Assembly (NCBI GenBank): GCA_903888515.1
Contig: CAISTY010000022.1
Coordinates: 1-64,000 of the forward strand
Origin: Akkermansiaceae bacterium
GTDB lineage: Bacteria; Verrucomicrobiota; Verrucomicrobiia; Verrucomicrobiales; Akkermansiaceae
Direction of reading: 5' to 3'
Length of the DNA: 64,000 nt
The position numbers were made by a program, and so were the translations under genes. The notes under the pieces are model-generated. The model made no database searches and was not told the DNA's origin. It saw nothing but the letters and a program-made list of their open reading frames with translations. Of this stretch, positions 56,453-64,000 are shown piece by piece; the stretch's first letter is position 1; every line of letters begins with the position of its first letter.

Positions 56453-57322
56453 TTAGTAAAGGATAGCGGGTCGGTCGGAAGCCTTGCGGATTTTCGCCCG
56501 TTGTTCGGCGGCGGCTTTGGAGTCGTAAGGGATGCTGTTGGCGACCTGCACGGAGCCATCCGCGAAGGTCAGCAGTTGGGGGTCGCCCTGAGTGCCGCGC
56601 TTGTGGATCTGGCGGTTGTGCAATTTCCCGTCGGTATCGATGACGCAATGGACCCACATGGTGGGGGTGGCCAGAAACATCACATGCATGCGTTGCTGGC
56701 TGTCCACGGTGGCGAGGGGTTTGCGCAGCATGAGGATGTCTCCGAGCAGGAAGGTGCGGACGCTTTGACCGGTCTGGCCATCCACGATCTGGGTGTAAAT
56801 TTGGGATTTTGAATCACCGGAGAAAGAGAGGATGCGGAATTCACGGGTCTGATTGGGGCGACCCGGGATGCCGACTTTCTGGGACCAGTAGAGCTGACCC
56901 CGGCTTTGACTGAAGAACACCCGGTTGGAGGAGGTGGCTTGCGTGTTGTCACCCGGCAGACGCACCACGGCGGCCACCGAAAAGTTACCGGGTTCGCCGA
57001 GTTGAAATTGTTGCGCAAGATCGACTTCCCGGGACAGCGATTGGCCGGGCGCGATTTTCATCGCTCCAAAGGGCGATGCACTTTTCGTGGAGACCGGGGT
57101 GCCATTGCTGTATTTGACGACGAAATCGAGCCACTGGAAGCGGCCGTCGCTTTGGAAGACCAGTTCCCTGCCCGCGTGGTTGACGAGGGTGACGACGGCC
57201 ATGACGGGTTCTCCGGTGAGGTGCTGGTGCTTGGCAAGCCTGATGGAAACGGCGATTTGGGCCTGCGCGGAACCGGCGCACAGCCACAGGGCGGCGAGCA
57301 ATTTGAAACTCCACTGGGTCAT
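56453..57322 (-). CDS. secreted protein of unknown function
   Basis: 289 aa from ATG 57322. Signal peptide MTQWSFKLLAALWLCAGSAQA, then an Ig-like beta domain (about 25-135; KHQHLTGEPVMAVVTLVNHA, LVFQSDGRFQWLDF) and a second beta-rich half with LYWSQKVGIPGRP and MHVMFLATPTMWVHCVIDTD. Not recognised. It lies 103 nt upstream of the amidase gene, possibly co-transcribed; the spacer between them is AT-rich. Confidence 0.7.
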   Translation of the reverse strand: MTQWSFKLLAALWLCAGSAQAQIAVSIRLAKHQHLTGEPVMAVVTLVNHAGRELVFQSDGRFQWLDFVVKYSNGTPVSTKSASPFGAMKIAPGQSLSREVDLAQQFQLGEPGNFSVAAVVRLPGDNTQATSSNRVFFSQSRGQLYWSQKVGIPGRPNQTREFRILSFSGDSKSQIYTQIVDGQTGQSVRTFLLGDILMLRKPLATVDSQQRMHVMFLATPTMWVHCVIDTDGKLHNRQIHKRGTQGDPQLLTFADGSVQVANSIPYDSKAAAEQRAKIRKASDRPAILY

Positions 57323-57370
57323 GACCACGGAACCTAGCCCACTTCATGCGGGGCGTCAATCTAACGGAGG

Positions 57371-59899
57371 TCAGACGCCGACTTCCTGTTCTTCTTGGGG
57401 GGCGGGGCTGGAGGAATCGAAGGCGAGTTCCTCGGCATCGGATTTTTTGACGACGTTGACGGTATCGCCCGGTTTGACCTCGCCGCGGAGGAGGGCTTCG
57501 GCGAGCGAGTCTTCGAGGAAGCGTTCGACGGCACGGCGCATGGGCCGAGCGCCGTAGGCGGGATCGAAGCCCTTGGTGGAGAGGAAATCGCGGGCCTCGG
57601 CGGTGAGGGTGAGGGTGATATCCTTTTGTTTGAGGCGTTTGACGAGTTTGTCCACCTCGAGATCGACGATGTGGTGGAGGTCGTCCTTTTCGAGCATGCG
57701 GAACACCACGAGGTCGTCGAGGCGGTTGATGAACTCGGGTTTGAAGTAGCGTTTCGTTTCTTCGAGGATTTTTTCCTTCATGCCCTCGTGATCGGCCTGA
57801 TCCTCGGCCATGGCACCGAAACCAAGAGTGGTCTGGCGTTTGATCGAAGCCGCGCCGATGTTGGAGGTCATGATGATGATGGTGTTGCGGAAATCGATCT
57901 TGCGGCCTAACGAGTCGGTGATGGTGCCTTCCTCGAGGATTTGGAGCAGCAGGTTCATGACATCCGGGTGGGCTTTTTCGACTTCGTCAAAGAGCACGAC
58001 GGCATAAGGGCGGCGGCGGATGGCTTCGGAAAGCTGGCCGCCTTCCTCATAACCCACGTATCCCGGCGGCGAGCCGATCAGGCGGCTGGCCGTGAATTTC
58101 TCCATGTACTCCGACATGTCGATCTGGATGAGCGCATCGGCATCACCGAACATGAATTCCGCGAGATTGCGGGCGAGGTAGGTTTTGCCGACGCCGGTCG
58201 GGCCCAGGAAAAGGAACGAGCCGATTGGACGGCGCGGATCCTTGAGGTCGGCGCGCGAGCGGCGCAGCGCCTTGGAAATGGCGATGACCGCCTCGTTCTG
58301 GCCGATGACGCGGCCCTTGAGTTCGTCCTCCATTTTGAGGAGTTTTTCGGTTTCCTTTTCCTCCATGCGGCGCAGCGGGATGCCGGTCCATTTGGCGACA
58401 ACGGCCATGATATCATCCTCGGTGACCGTGACGATGGTTTCCTCGGACGCGGCACGCCAGTTTTTCAGGGTGTCCTCGAGGTTTTTCTTGGCGTGTTTTT
58501 CATCGTCGCGCAGGGCGGCGGCCGTTTCGAAATTCTGCTCGGCGATGGCGGCCAGTTTGGCGCGGTTGATGCGGTCGATTTCCGCTTCGAGTTGTTTGAT
58601 GGCGGGCGGGCGCGTGAGGGTGCCGATGCGGGCGCGGGCGCCGGCCTCGTCGAGCACGTCGATCGCCTTGTCGGGCAGGAAGCGGGCTGTGAGATAGCGT
58701 GAGGTGAGGTTCACCGCAGCCTTGATGGCCTCCGGGGTGAACTTCGCCTTGTGGTGGGTTTCGTATTTTTCCTGCAGTCCTTGGAGGATCTTGATTGCGT
58801 CCGGCACCGACGGTTCTTCCACTTTCACCTGTTGGAAGCGGCGTTCGAGGGCGGAGTCTTTTTCGATGTATTTGCGATATTCGTTGAGGGTGGTGGCACC
58901 GACGCATTGCATTTCGGCGCGGCTGAGCGCGGGTTTGATGATGTTGGAAGCATCCATGGCACCTTCGGCGGAGCCCGCGCCGACGATGGTGTGGAGTTCA
59001 TCGATGAAGAGGATGACGTTCTTGACCTTGCGGATTTCGTCCATGACGGCCTTGATGCGTTCTTCGAACTGGCCGCGATATTTGGTGCCCGCGACCATCA
59101 GGGCGAGGTCCAGAGTGACGACCTTGCGGTCGCGGAGGATTTCCGGCACGTTGCCATTGGCGATTTCCTGGGCGAGTCCTTCGACGATGGCGGTTTTGCC
59201 GACGCCGGCCTCGCCGATGAGGACCGGGTTGTTTTTGGTACGGCGGCAAAGGATCTGGATGACGCGTTCGATTTCCGGCTCGCGCCCGATCACGGGATCG
59301 AGTCCGCCTTCCCTGGCGAGTTTGGTGAGATCGCGGCCGAAGGCATTGAGTGCCGGGGTTTTGATTTTTCCCGTGCTCTCCTGGCCTGCTGGCTGGAGCT
59401 GTCCTTCGTCTTCAAATGGCCCGTCGCCGTCATCCCCATCGTCGTCCTGATCATCGGGCGAGAAATTCGGATCGATTTCCGCGAGGATTTCGTTGCGGGT
59501 GCGTTGGATGTCCACCTCGAGGCGTTTGAGCACGCGGGCGGCGACGCCCTCACCTTCGCGCAGCAGGCCGAGCAGGAGATGTTCGGTGCCGACGTAGGAA
59601 TGGTTGAGTGCCTTGGCTTCCCTGTTAGCGAGGGCGAGGACTTTTTTGACACGGGGGGTGTAGGGGATATTGCCGGCGGATTTTTGGGGTGGGCCGGATC
59701 CGACATCTTTTTCGACCTCCATGCGGACGGCCTCGAGTTCGAGCCCCATGCGTTCGAGCACATTGACGGCCACACCCTGGCCGAGTTTGATCAGTCCGAG
59801 CAGCAGGTGTTCGGTGCCGACATAGGAATGGTTGAAGCGGTCAGCTTCCTTGCGGGCGAGGGCCAAGACTTGTTGGGCGCGTGGGGTGAAGTTGTTCAT
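57371..59899 (-). CDS. clpC: ATP-dependent Clp protease ATPase subunit ClpC
   Basis: 842 aa AAA+ unfoldase. Two Clp-N repeats (residues about 1-145, [20 protein letters not shown] and its copy [20 protein letters not shown]), Walker A motifs GEAGVGKT (about 228) and GPTGVGKT (about 566), a middle domain with a UVR-like segment ([16 protein letters not shown]), and a [20 protein letters not shown] sensor region. It overlaps mcsB by 4 nt, so arginine-phosphorylated substrates are probably handed to it, with ClpP encoded elsewhere. Confidence 0.97.
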   Translation of the reverse strand: MNNFTPRAQQVLALARKEADRFNHSYVGTEHLLLGLIKLGQGVAVNVLERMGLELEAVRMEVEKDVGSGPPQKSAGNIPYTPRVKKVLALANREAKALNHSYVGTEHLLLGLLREGEGVAARVLKRLEVDIQRTRNEILAEIDPNFSPDDQDDDGDDGDGPFEDEGQLQPAGQESTGKIKTPALNAFGRDLTKLAREGGLDPVIGREPEIERVIQILCRRTKNNPVLIGEAGVGKTAIVEGLAQEIANGNVPEILRDRKVVTLDLALMVAGTKYRGQFEERIKAVMDEIRKVKNVILFIDELHTIVGAGSAEGAMDASNIIKPALSRAEMQCVGATTLNEYRKYIEKDSALERRFQQVKVEEPSVPDAIKILQGLQEKYETHHKAKFTPEAIKAAVNLTSRYLTARFLPDKAIDVLDEAGARARIGTLTRPPAIKQLEAEIDRINRAKLAAIAEQNFETAAALRDDEKHAKKNLEDTLKNWRAASEETIVTVTEDDIMAVVAKWTGIPLRRMEEKETEKLLKMEDELKGRVIGQNEAVIAISKALRRSRADLKDPRRPIGSFLFLGPTGVGKTYLARNLAEFMFGDADALIQIDMSEYMEKFTASRLIGSPPGYVGYEEGGQLSEAIRRRPYAVVLFDEVEKAHPDVMNLLLQILEEGTITDSLGRKIDFRNTIIIMTSNIGAASIKRQTTLGFGAMAEDQADHEGMKEKILEETKRYFKPEFINRLDDLVVFRMLEKDDLHHIVDLEVDKLVKRLKQKDITLTLTAEARDFLSTKGFDPAYGARPMRRAVERFLEDSLAEALLRGEVKPGDTVNVVKKSDAEELAFDSSSPAPQEEQEVGV

Positions 59900-61023
59900 G
59901 GGTCACCGGGGTTGGGGAGATCTGAAAGGGGTTTGGATGCGTCAGTGGTAGAACGATTACTCGGGGATGCTACAGAATGCAAACGCGAGCGGATGATTGT
60001 TGCGCGAATGGCGTCTCTTTCATCCGGTGAGAGCTTGCGGCCGGCGTGGAGTTGCAAGTGGGCTGGCTGGATATCCATCAGCAAGGTATCGCAGAGGATC
60101 ACCGTTTCCGGGGGAAAAACCCCGAGTGTTCCGCCAAGCCGGAGCAATGACAGGTGATTGAGGGCCTCCTTGGAATCGATGATATGGGAGTGACTCAATA
60201 CGCCGTAGGCACGACCGATCTTATCAAAAACCATCTCCGGATCGTCATCGAGAAGTTTTTCGCGCGCGTTTTGTTCGTGATTGGCGACCTGTGAGATGAC
60301 GCGTTCGAGCCGACTGATGATGGTGGCCTCGCTCTCGCCGAGGGTGGACTGGTTGGAAATCTGATAGAGATTGCCCAGTGACTCGGTGCCTTCGCCGTAA
60401 AGGCCGCGCACGGCAAGGCCGATTTTATTGACTGATTGGAGGACTTGTCCGATTTGATCGCTGAGCACGAGGCCCGGAAGATGCAGCATGACGGAAGCGC
60501 GCAGGCCGGTGCCGAGATTGGTCGGGCAGGTCGTGAGGTAGCCGAGCGTGGGATCGAAGGCGAATTCGAGCGCGTCTTCCAAGTCGGAGTCGAGTTCCGA
60601 GAGCATGTTGAAGGCGGCGGTGAGTTGCAGGCCGGGGCGGATGGCCTGCATGCGGAGGTGATCCTCCTCATTGAGCATGAGGCTGAGTGTCTGGCGGCGT
60701 TCGATCACGACGGCGGATCCGACGCCGTGTGCGGCGTGTTCGCGGGAAATGAGGTGGCGTTCGACAAGGACCTGTTTTTGCACCGCGTTGAGGTCACCGA
60801 GTTCTTGGGAAAACGCGTCCTTCATGAGTGGCAGCGCCTCGACGGCGGGGCGCATCAACTCGAGCGCGGCGGCGCGTTGTTCGCGTTTCGCCCATCCCGG
60901 GAACGGATGGTGGCGGAGATTGCGTGCCAGACGGATGCGTGAGGTCAGCACGGCACCATGCTCCCCTTGTCCGCCCGTCATCCAATCGGCGGGGTATTTT
61001 ACAAGAGTGGAGAAACGCATCAT
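59896..61023 (-). CDS. mcsB: protein-arginine kinase McsB
   Basis: 375 aa phosphagen-kinase fold enzyme that phosphorylates arginine in proteins. LTSRIRLARNLRHHPFPG, the catalytic-Glu loop NEEDHLRMQ, the conserved Cys motif TTCPTNLGTGLRASVMLHLP, and the allosteric phospho-arginine-binding RDxxRA motif (RDAIRA) near the C-terminus all are present. That makes it a McsB rather than a small-molecule arginine kinase. Sits between mcsA and clpC; the regulator ctsR is missing. Confidence 0.95.
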   Translation of the reverse strand: MMRFSTLVKYPADWMTGGQGEHGAVLTSRIRLARNLRHHPFPGWAKREQRAAALELMRPAVEALPLMKDAFSQELGDLNAVQKQVLVERHLISREHAAHGVGSAVVIERRQTLSLMLNEEDHLRMQAIRPGLQLTAAFNMLSELDSDLEDALEFAFDPTLGYLTTCPTNLGTGLRASVMLHLPGLVLSDQIGQVLQSVNKIGLAVRGLYGEGTESLGNLYQISNQSTLGESEATIISRLERVISQVANHEQNAREKLLDDDPEMVFDKIGRAYGVLSHSHIIDSKEALNHLSLLRLGGTLGVFPPETVILCDTLLMDIQPAHLQLHAGRKLSPDERDAIRATIIRSRLHSVASPSNRSTTDASKPLSDLPNPGDP

Positions 61024-61046
61024 GGGGAAGTCAGGGGTCGGGGGTG

Positions 61047-61556
61047 TCAGGCCAAGGTTGCTTCGCCGAGATTGCGGATTTCATCGCGGATGGCGGCGGC
61101 TTCTTCGTAGCTTTCGGCGGCGATGGTCTGTTCGAGGCGCGAACGGAGTGCTTCAAGGCGCTGGTGACGGATGTGCAAGGCCATGAGTCCCTGGGGCACC
61201 TTGCCGATGTGAGAGGCGCCCTGATGCATGCCGCGGATCATTTGGCCCACCTCCTCGCTGAATGTGGTATAACAATCGCTGCATCCGAAACGGCGCACCC
61301 GGCGCAGATCGTCCAAGGAGAACCCGCAGGTGGGACATTTGCGTCCGCCGCCTGGCGTGGCCGGCGGTTGGTTTCCGGCGGGGGCGATGCCGCCGGCCAT
61401 TCCGCCTAGCAGAAGATCGGCCAGCGAAAAGCCGGTGGGATCGGTGACTCCGCGTTGCTTCGCGCAGGGAGCGCACAGGCATACCTTCTTCATTTGTCCT
61501 TCCACGAGTTGTGTGAGGAAAACGGTGGCCTTGTGATCGCAGAAGTCACATTTCAT
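61047..61556 (-). CDS. mcsA: McsA, activator of protein-arginine kinase
   Basis: 169 aa. Zinc-binding CxxC pairs: CDFC (3-6), CLCAPC (26-31), CPTC (about 75) and CSDC (about 94). A C-terminal UVR motif (LEQTIAAESYEEAAAIRDEI) follows, the architecture of Bacillus McsA. First gene of the mcsA-mcsB-clpC operon; 23 nt to mcsB. The 75-nt spacer upstream has no CtsR box or sigma-54 site that I can see. Confidence 0.93.
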   Translation of the reverse strand: MKCDFCDHKATVFLTQLVEGQMKKVCLCAPCAKQRGVTDPTGFSLADLLLGGMAGGIAPAGNQPPATPGGGRKCPTCGFSLDDLRRVRRFGCSDCYTTFSEEVGQMIRGMHQGASHIGKVPQGLMALHIRHQRLEALRSRLEQTIAAESYEEAAAIRDEIRNLGEATLA

Positions 61557-61631
61557 TTCTGATAGTGCGGGTTGCCGGTTGTCGGATCGGATGCCAATGA
61601 ATTTTGATTTGTTTCGACGGTTGGGGCGAGG

Positions 61632-62501
61632 TTAGCGGATGGGTGTGCCGGTGGTCATCGCGAGTTGATGGAATGCGGCGAGGAACCGTTGCGTGATCGG
61701 CCCCGGTTTGCCGGAGCCGATGACCCGGCGGTCCAGCGCCACGACGGGAATGACTTCGGCCGCCGTGCCGGTGAGGAAACATTCGTCCGCCGTGAAAATG
61801 TCATAACGGGTGAGCGAGCGTTCCACGACGGGGACACCGAGGGTTCCGGCGAGTTCGATGATCACGGCGCGGGTGATGCCATCGAGCGCTCCGTCGCTGA
61901 TCAGGGGTGTTAGAAGAGTGCCGTTTTTCATGATGAACAGATTGTCACCGGTGCATTCGGTGACGTAGCCCTGTTCATTGAGCATGACGGCTTCGAGGGC
62001 GTTGGCCTGGATCGCCTCGACCTTGGCCATGATGTTGTTCAGATAGTTGAGCGATTTCACCTGTGGCATCAAAGCCGCCGGTGATGGGCGGCGGGTGGCG
62101 CAGGTGATGATGGAAAGACCGTTTTTGTAATGTTCTTCCGGATAGAGTTGGATGGTCGATGCGATGATGAACATCGAGGGTTTCGGGCAGAGATACGGAT
62201 TGAGGCCGAGTCCGCCGGCGCCGCGGGTGACGACGAGGCGGATGTATCCATCGGTGAGATCATTGGCGGCCACCGTCGCGCAGGTGAACCCGCAGACCTC
62301 TTCGCGGGTCCACGGCAGATCGAGGATGATCGCGCGTGCGGAATCAAAGAGTCTGCGAATGTGTTCCTCCAAGCGGAAGATCCGCCCATTGTAAAAACGG
62401 ATGCCTTCAAAAACGCCGTCACCGTAGAGCAGGCCATGGTCAAAGACCGAGACCTTCGCTGCCGCTTCGTCCACCAGATTGCCATCGAGCCAAATTTTCA
62501 T
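61632..62501 (-). CDS. ilvE: class IV aminotransferase, branched-chain amino acid type
   Basis: 289 aa from ATG 62501. MKIWLDGNLVDEAAAKVSVF, YGDGVFEGIRFYNGRIFRLE, the PLP lysine in PQVKSLNYLNNIMAKVEA, and TECTGDNLFIMKNGTLLTP. These favour branched-chain aminotransferase over D-amino acid transaminase or 4-amino-4-deoxychorismate lyase. Last step of Val/Leu/Ile synthesis. Confidence 0.88.
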   Translation of the reverse strand: MKIWLDGNLVDEAAAKVSVFDHGLLYGDGVFEGIRFYNGRIFRLEEHIRRLFDSARAIILDLPWTREEVCGFTCATVAANDLTDGYIRLVVTRGAGGLGLNPYLCPKPSMFIIASTIQLYPEEHYKNGLSIITCATRRPSPAALMPQVKSLNYLNNIMAKVEAIQANALEAVMLNEQGYVTECTGDNLFIMKNGTLLTPLISDGALDGITRAVIIELAGTLGVPVVERSLTRYDIFTADECFLTGTAAEVIPVVALDRRVIGSGKPGPITQRFLAAFHQLAMTTGTPIR

Positions 62502-62618
62502 GTGTTTCCCCGACAAAGGTAGATGGATGAACGCCCGTGGCAAGCGGAAGATGGCAACAATCCATCGGGATGAAAAGACGGTCTCCGCACCGGGACAGCG
62601 CTGCATGCAATCGCCGCA

Positions 62619-63233
62619 TCAACGAGGCGGGGGGCGGACACCTGGCGGGATTTGCACAGGCGGAGCGGTGCTTTCAGGTTTTTTGTCGGCGCCACTCATG
62701 ATGGCGGCCCAATCCACCGCGCCATAATCAAGGCGGTGAACCTCGCTGGCATAGACGGCATCCTCGTTTTTCGGGTCCAGCCCGGCGGCCAGATGGACCA
62801 ATATGCGGCCCAGACGCTTGTTTTCATCCCCCCCTTGCTTTTCGAGAAGTTGGCCGCGGCTGAGCAGCAAACGCGCGAATACCTGCGGACTGTAGTTGCC
62901 TCCCGTCACTTCGGGCAGAATGCCTTTTGAAAGTTGGTAATTCATCACAATCGCCCGTTTGTTGCGCGGCGAGAGGTGCAGTGCCAGCGCCAGCATGCGG
63001 CGTGCATCCGCCAACGACTGGGGCGCGGCTTTGGTGTCGGCCAATTTTCCCGCTGCGTGGGACGCCAGATTCGTGGCATATTCCTGACGTTCCGAATCGA
63101 GCATTCCGAGATCCGGCGTGAACATGCTGTGTGCAATTTTCAGCGGTTCCCACGCAAAAGTTTTCGGAGGTTCCGCGGCACGACTCCACACCACCCCGAG
63201 AAAAAAAACCGTCACTGCTTGCCCAATGCGCAT
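62619..63233 (-). CDS. secreted protein of unknown function
   Basis: About 204 aa from ATG 63233 (MRIGQAVTVFFLGVVWSRAA signal peptide); upstream starts to 63272 would overlap fthC. The body is helical with a TPR-like stretch (ARRMLALALHLSPRNKRAIV, RLGRILVHLAAGLDPKNED) and a Pro-rich end. No family recognised. Divergent from fthC with about 40 nt between starts, so the two share a promoter region. Confidence 0.65.
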   Translation of the reverse strand: MRIGQAVTVFFLGVVWSRAAEPPKTFAWEPLKIAHSMFTPDLGMLDSERQEYATNLASHAAGKLADTKAAPQSLADARRMLALALHLSPRNKRAIVMNYQLSKGILPEVTGGNYSPQVFARLLLSRGQLLEKQGGDENKRLGRILVHLAAGLDPKNEDAVYASEVHRLDYGAVDWAAIMSGADKKPESTAPPVQIPPGVRPPPR

Positions 63234-63272
63234 CGTTAAAGATAAGGATGTGAAAACTCCGCTCATTTGCAA

Positions 63273-63818
63273 GTGTCAATTCCCGAATCCAGCAATCGCA
63301 AATCCCAACTCCGCGTGACCCAGCGGCGGCTCATGCGCGGTACCCCGGCGGATTCCCGCGCGGTGTGTGACGCCCTCGACCGCTGGCTCGGCAAGCAGTC
63401 CGGCTTGAGAACCATCGCGGTGTTTTCCGCGTTGCCGGGAGAAGTCGATCTATCGGAACTTGTCACGCGGCATCCGCAGTGGTGCTGGGTCTATCCGCGA
63501 GTCGCCGGTGACGATCTGGGTTTTCACGCCGTGGCAAACCCGGCGGTGGATCTGGCACCCGGCGCGTTTGGCATTCGCGAACCTTCAGCCGCCATGGCGA
63601 AAATCCCGCTGGATCGCATCGACGTGTTCCTGTGCCCGGGACTCGCCTTCGATGGTCACGGCGGACGCCTTGGACGTGGACGCGGGTATTATGACCGCAT
63701 GCTGGCCGGCGCGCGGCACGGCTCGGTGAAGGTCGGCGTTTGTTTTGCCAACCAGATCGTGCCGGACACATTTGCCGAACCTCACGATGTGCGGATGGAC
63801 GTGGTGGTCTCCGGCTGA
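63273..63818 (+). CDS. fthC: 5-formyltetrahydrofolate cyclo-ligase
   Basis: 181 aa (GTG 63273; a GTG at 63315 and a TTG at 63267 are alternatives). Converts 5-formyl-THF to 5,10-methenyl-THF. KSQLRVTQRRLMRG at the start, IAVFSALPGEVDL, DRIDVFLCPGLAFDGHGGRLGRGRGYYDRML with the family's GxRxGRGxGYYD signature, then VGVCFANQIV. In some bacteria 6S RNA lies beside this gene; none is evident here. Confidence 0.93.
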   Translation: MSIPESSNRKSQLRVTQRRLMRGTPADSRAVCDALDRWLGKQSGLRTIAVFSALPGEVDLSELVTRHPQWCWVYPRVAGDDLGFHAVANPAVDLAPGAFGIREPSAAMAKIPLDRIDVFLCPGLAFDGHGGRLGRGRGYYDRMLAGARHGSVKVGVCFANQIVPDTFAEPHDVRMDVVVSG

Positions 63819-63831
63819 TCCGCATGCCGTG

Positions 63832-64000
63832 TCACCTTTGATGAGGCACCTCCAGGCGGAACTCCGGGATGCGCGTGAAAATCCATTCACCAGTGGCCGT
63901 TTCGCCGAAAAACGCCCCTGAAACCCGGGCGCTCCCGGCGACCACGTGGTAGCTGTTATAGGAAAAATGCCCGCCCGGTTCGATCTCCGGACATTGTCCG
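63832..64000 (-). CDS. apaG: ApaG domain protein, C-terminal part (cut by window edge)
   Basis: The minus strand is open from the right edge to TGA at 63832-63834 and encodes CPEIEPGGHFSYNSYHVVAG, then GAFFGETATGEWIFTRIPEF, RLEVPHQR. The IxPGxxFxYxS...G and IPxFRLxVP pattern is the C-terminal half of ApaG (DUF525), a fibronectin-like fold of uncertain role. It is convergent with fthC after 13 nt. Confidence 0.75.
   Translation of the reverse strand, partial: GQCPEIEPGGHFSYNSYHVVAGSARVSGAFFGETATGEWIFTRIPEFRLEVPHQR

Noticed and set aside
58751-60157. 468-codon plus-strand frame opposite clpC/mcsB
   Set aside because: Phe/Asp/Gly-rich shadow with no start context or domain; the opposite strand has two certain genes.

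Overview
The window looks like a chromosomal segment of a moderately GC-rich Gram-negative bacterium, most likely a member of the Verrucomicrobiota. That placement is inferred from gene content and style: ribosomal proteins with Gly/Arg-rich or Pro-rich tails, pyrimidine-rich leaders mostly without a Shine-Dalgarno sequence, a PD-(D/E)XK GxxExxY protein, many secreted proteins of unknown function, and intergenic spacers full of heptanucleotide repeats. No rRNA, tRNA or CRISPR array was seen.

Layout. The left edge cuts a tyrosine recombinase gene (1-387, minus). An Hsp20 gene follows, with a textbook sigma-54 promoter and an upstream palindrome, then a truncated secreted-protein gene, pruA and recJ. 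A five-gene minus-strand cluster (11430 to 5183) encodes a 2[4Fe-4S] ferredoxin-like protein, a radical SAM enzyme, a DUF116-polyprenyl synthase fusion, a small prenyltransferase-fold protein and a squalene-hopene-cyclase-like protein with a DVDDT motif. It looks like an uncharacterised terpenoid pathway. dnaK is divergent from it. An AT-richer accessory patch (13.9-16.6 kb) holds a small unknown gene, an HNH endonuclease, a 52-codon chimeric remnant, dinD and fic. groES-groEL and a TAT-type M15 peptidase come next.

From 19.9 to 36.0 kb lies a long str-S10-spc ribosomal run (rpsL to secY-map). It lacks tuf, rpsN and rpmD and is interrupted between rpsS and rplV by a gene for a secreted coiled-coil protein. 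menB, a BrnT-like toxin-antitoxin pair, a PLP histidine decarboxylase with a double-ACT protein, and a four-gene ABC exporter follow.

The stretch 43.8-46.7 kb is a graveyard of repeats: diverged duplications, perfect hairpins, a 196-bp MITE-like element, and apparent fragments of a type III restriction-modification locus. pheS and pheT are separated by a GxxExxY nuclease-like gene bracketed by near-perfect 28-bp inverted repeats, the strongest candidate here for an unrecognised mobile unit. The right part carries an old-yellow-enzyme homologue, a HAD phosphatase, an exbB-exbD-tonB-like operon, a cell-wall amidase, the protein-arginine phosphorylation operon mcsA-mcsB-clpC, a class IV aminotransferase, 5-formyl-THF cyclo-ligase, and an ApaG gene cut by the right edge.

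Themes that tie the window together are proteostasis (Hsp20, DnaK, GroESL, McsAB-ClpC, possibly partly under sigma-54), translation (ribosomal operons, PheST), and heptamer/hairpin repeat families that fill most spacers and in places extend into genes.
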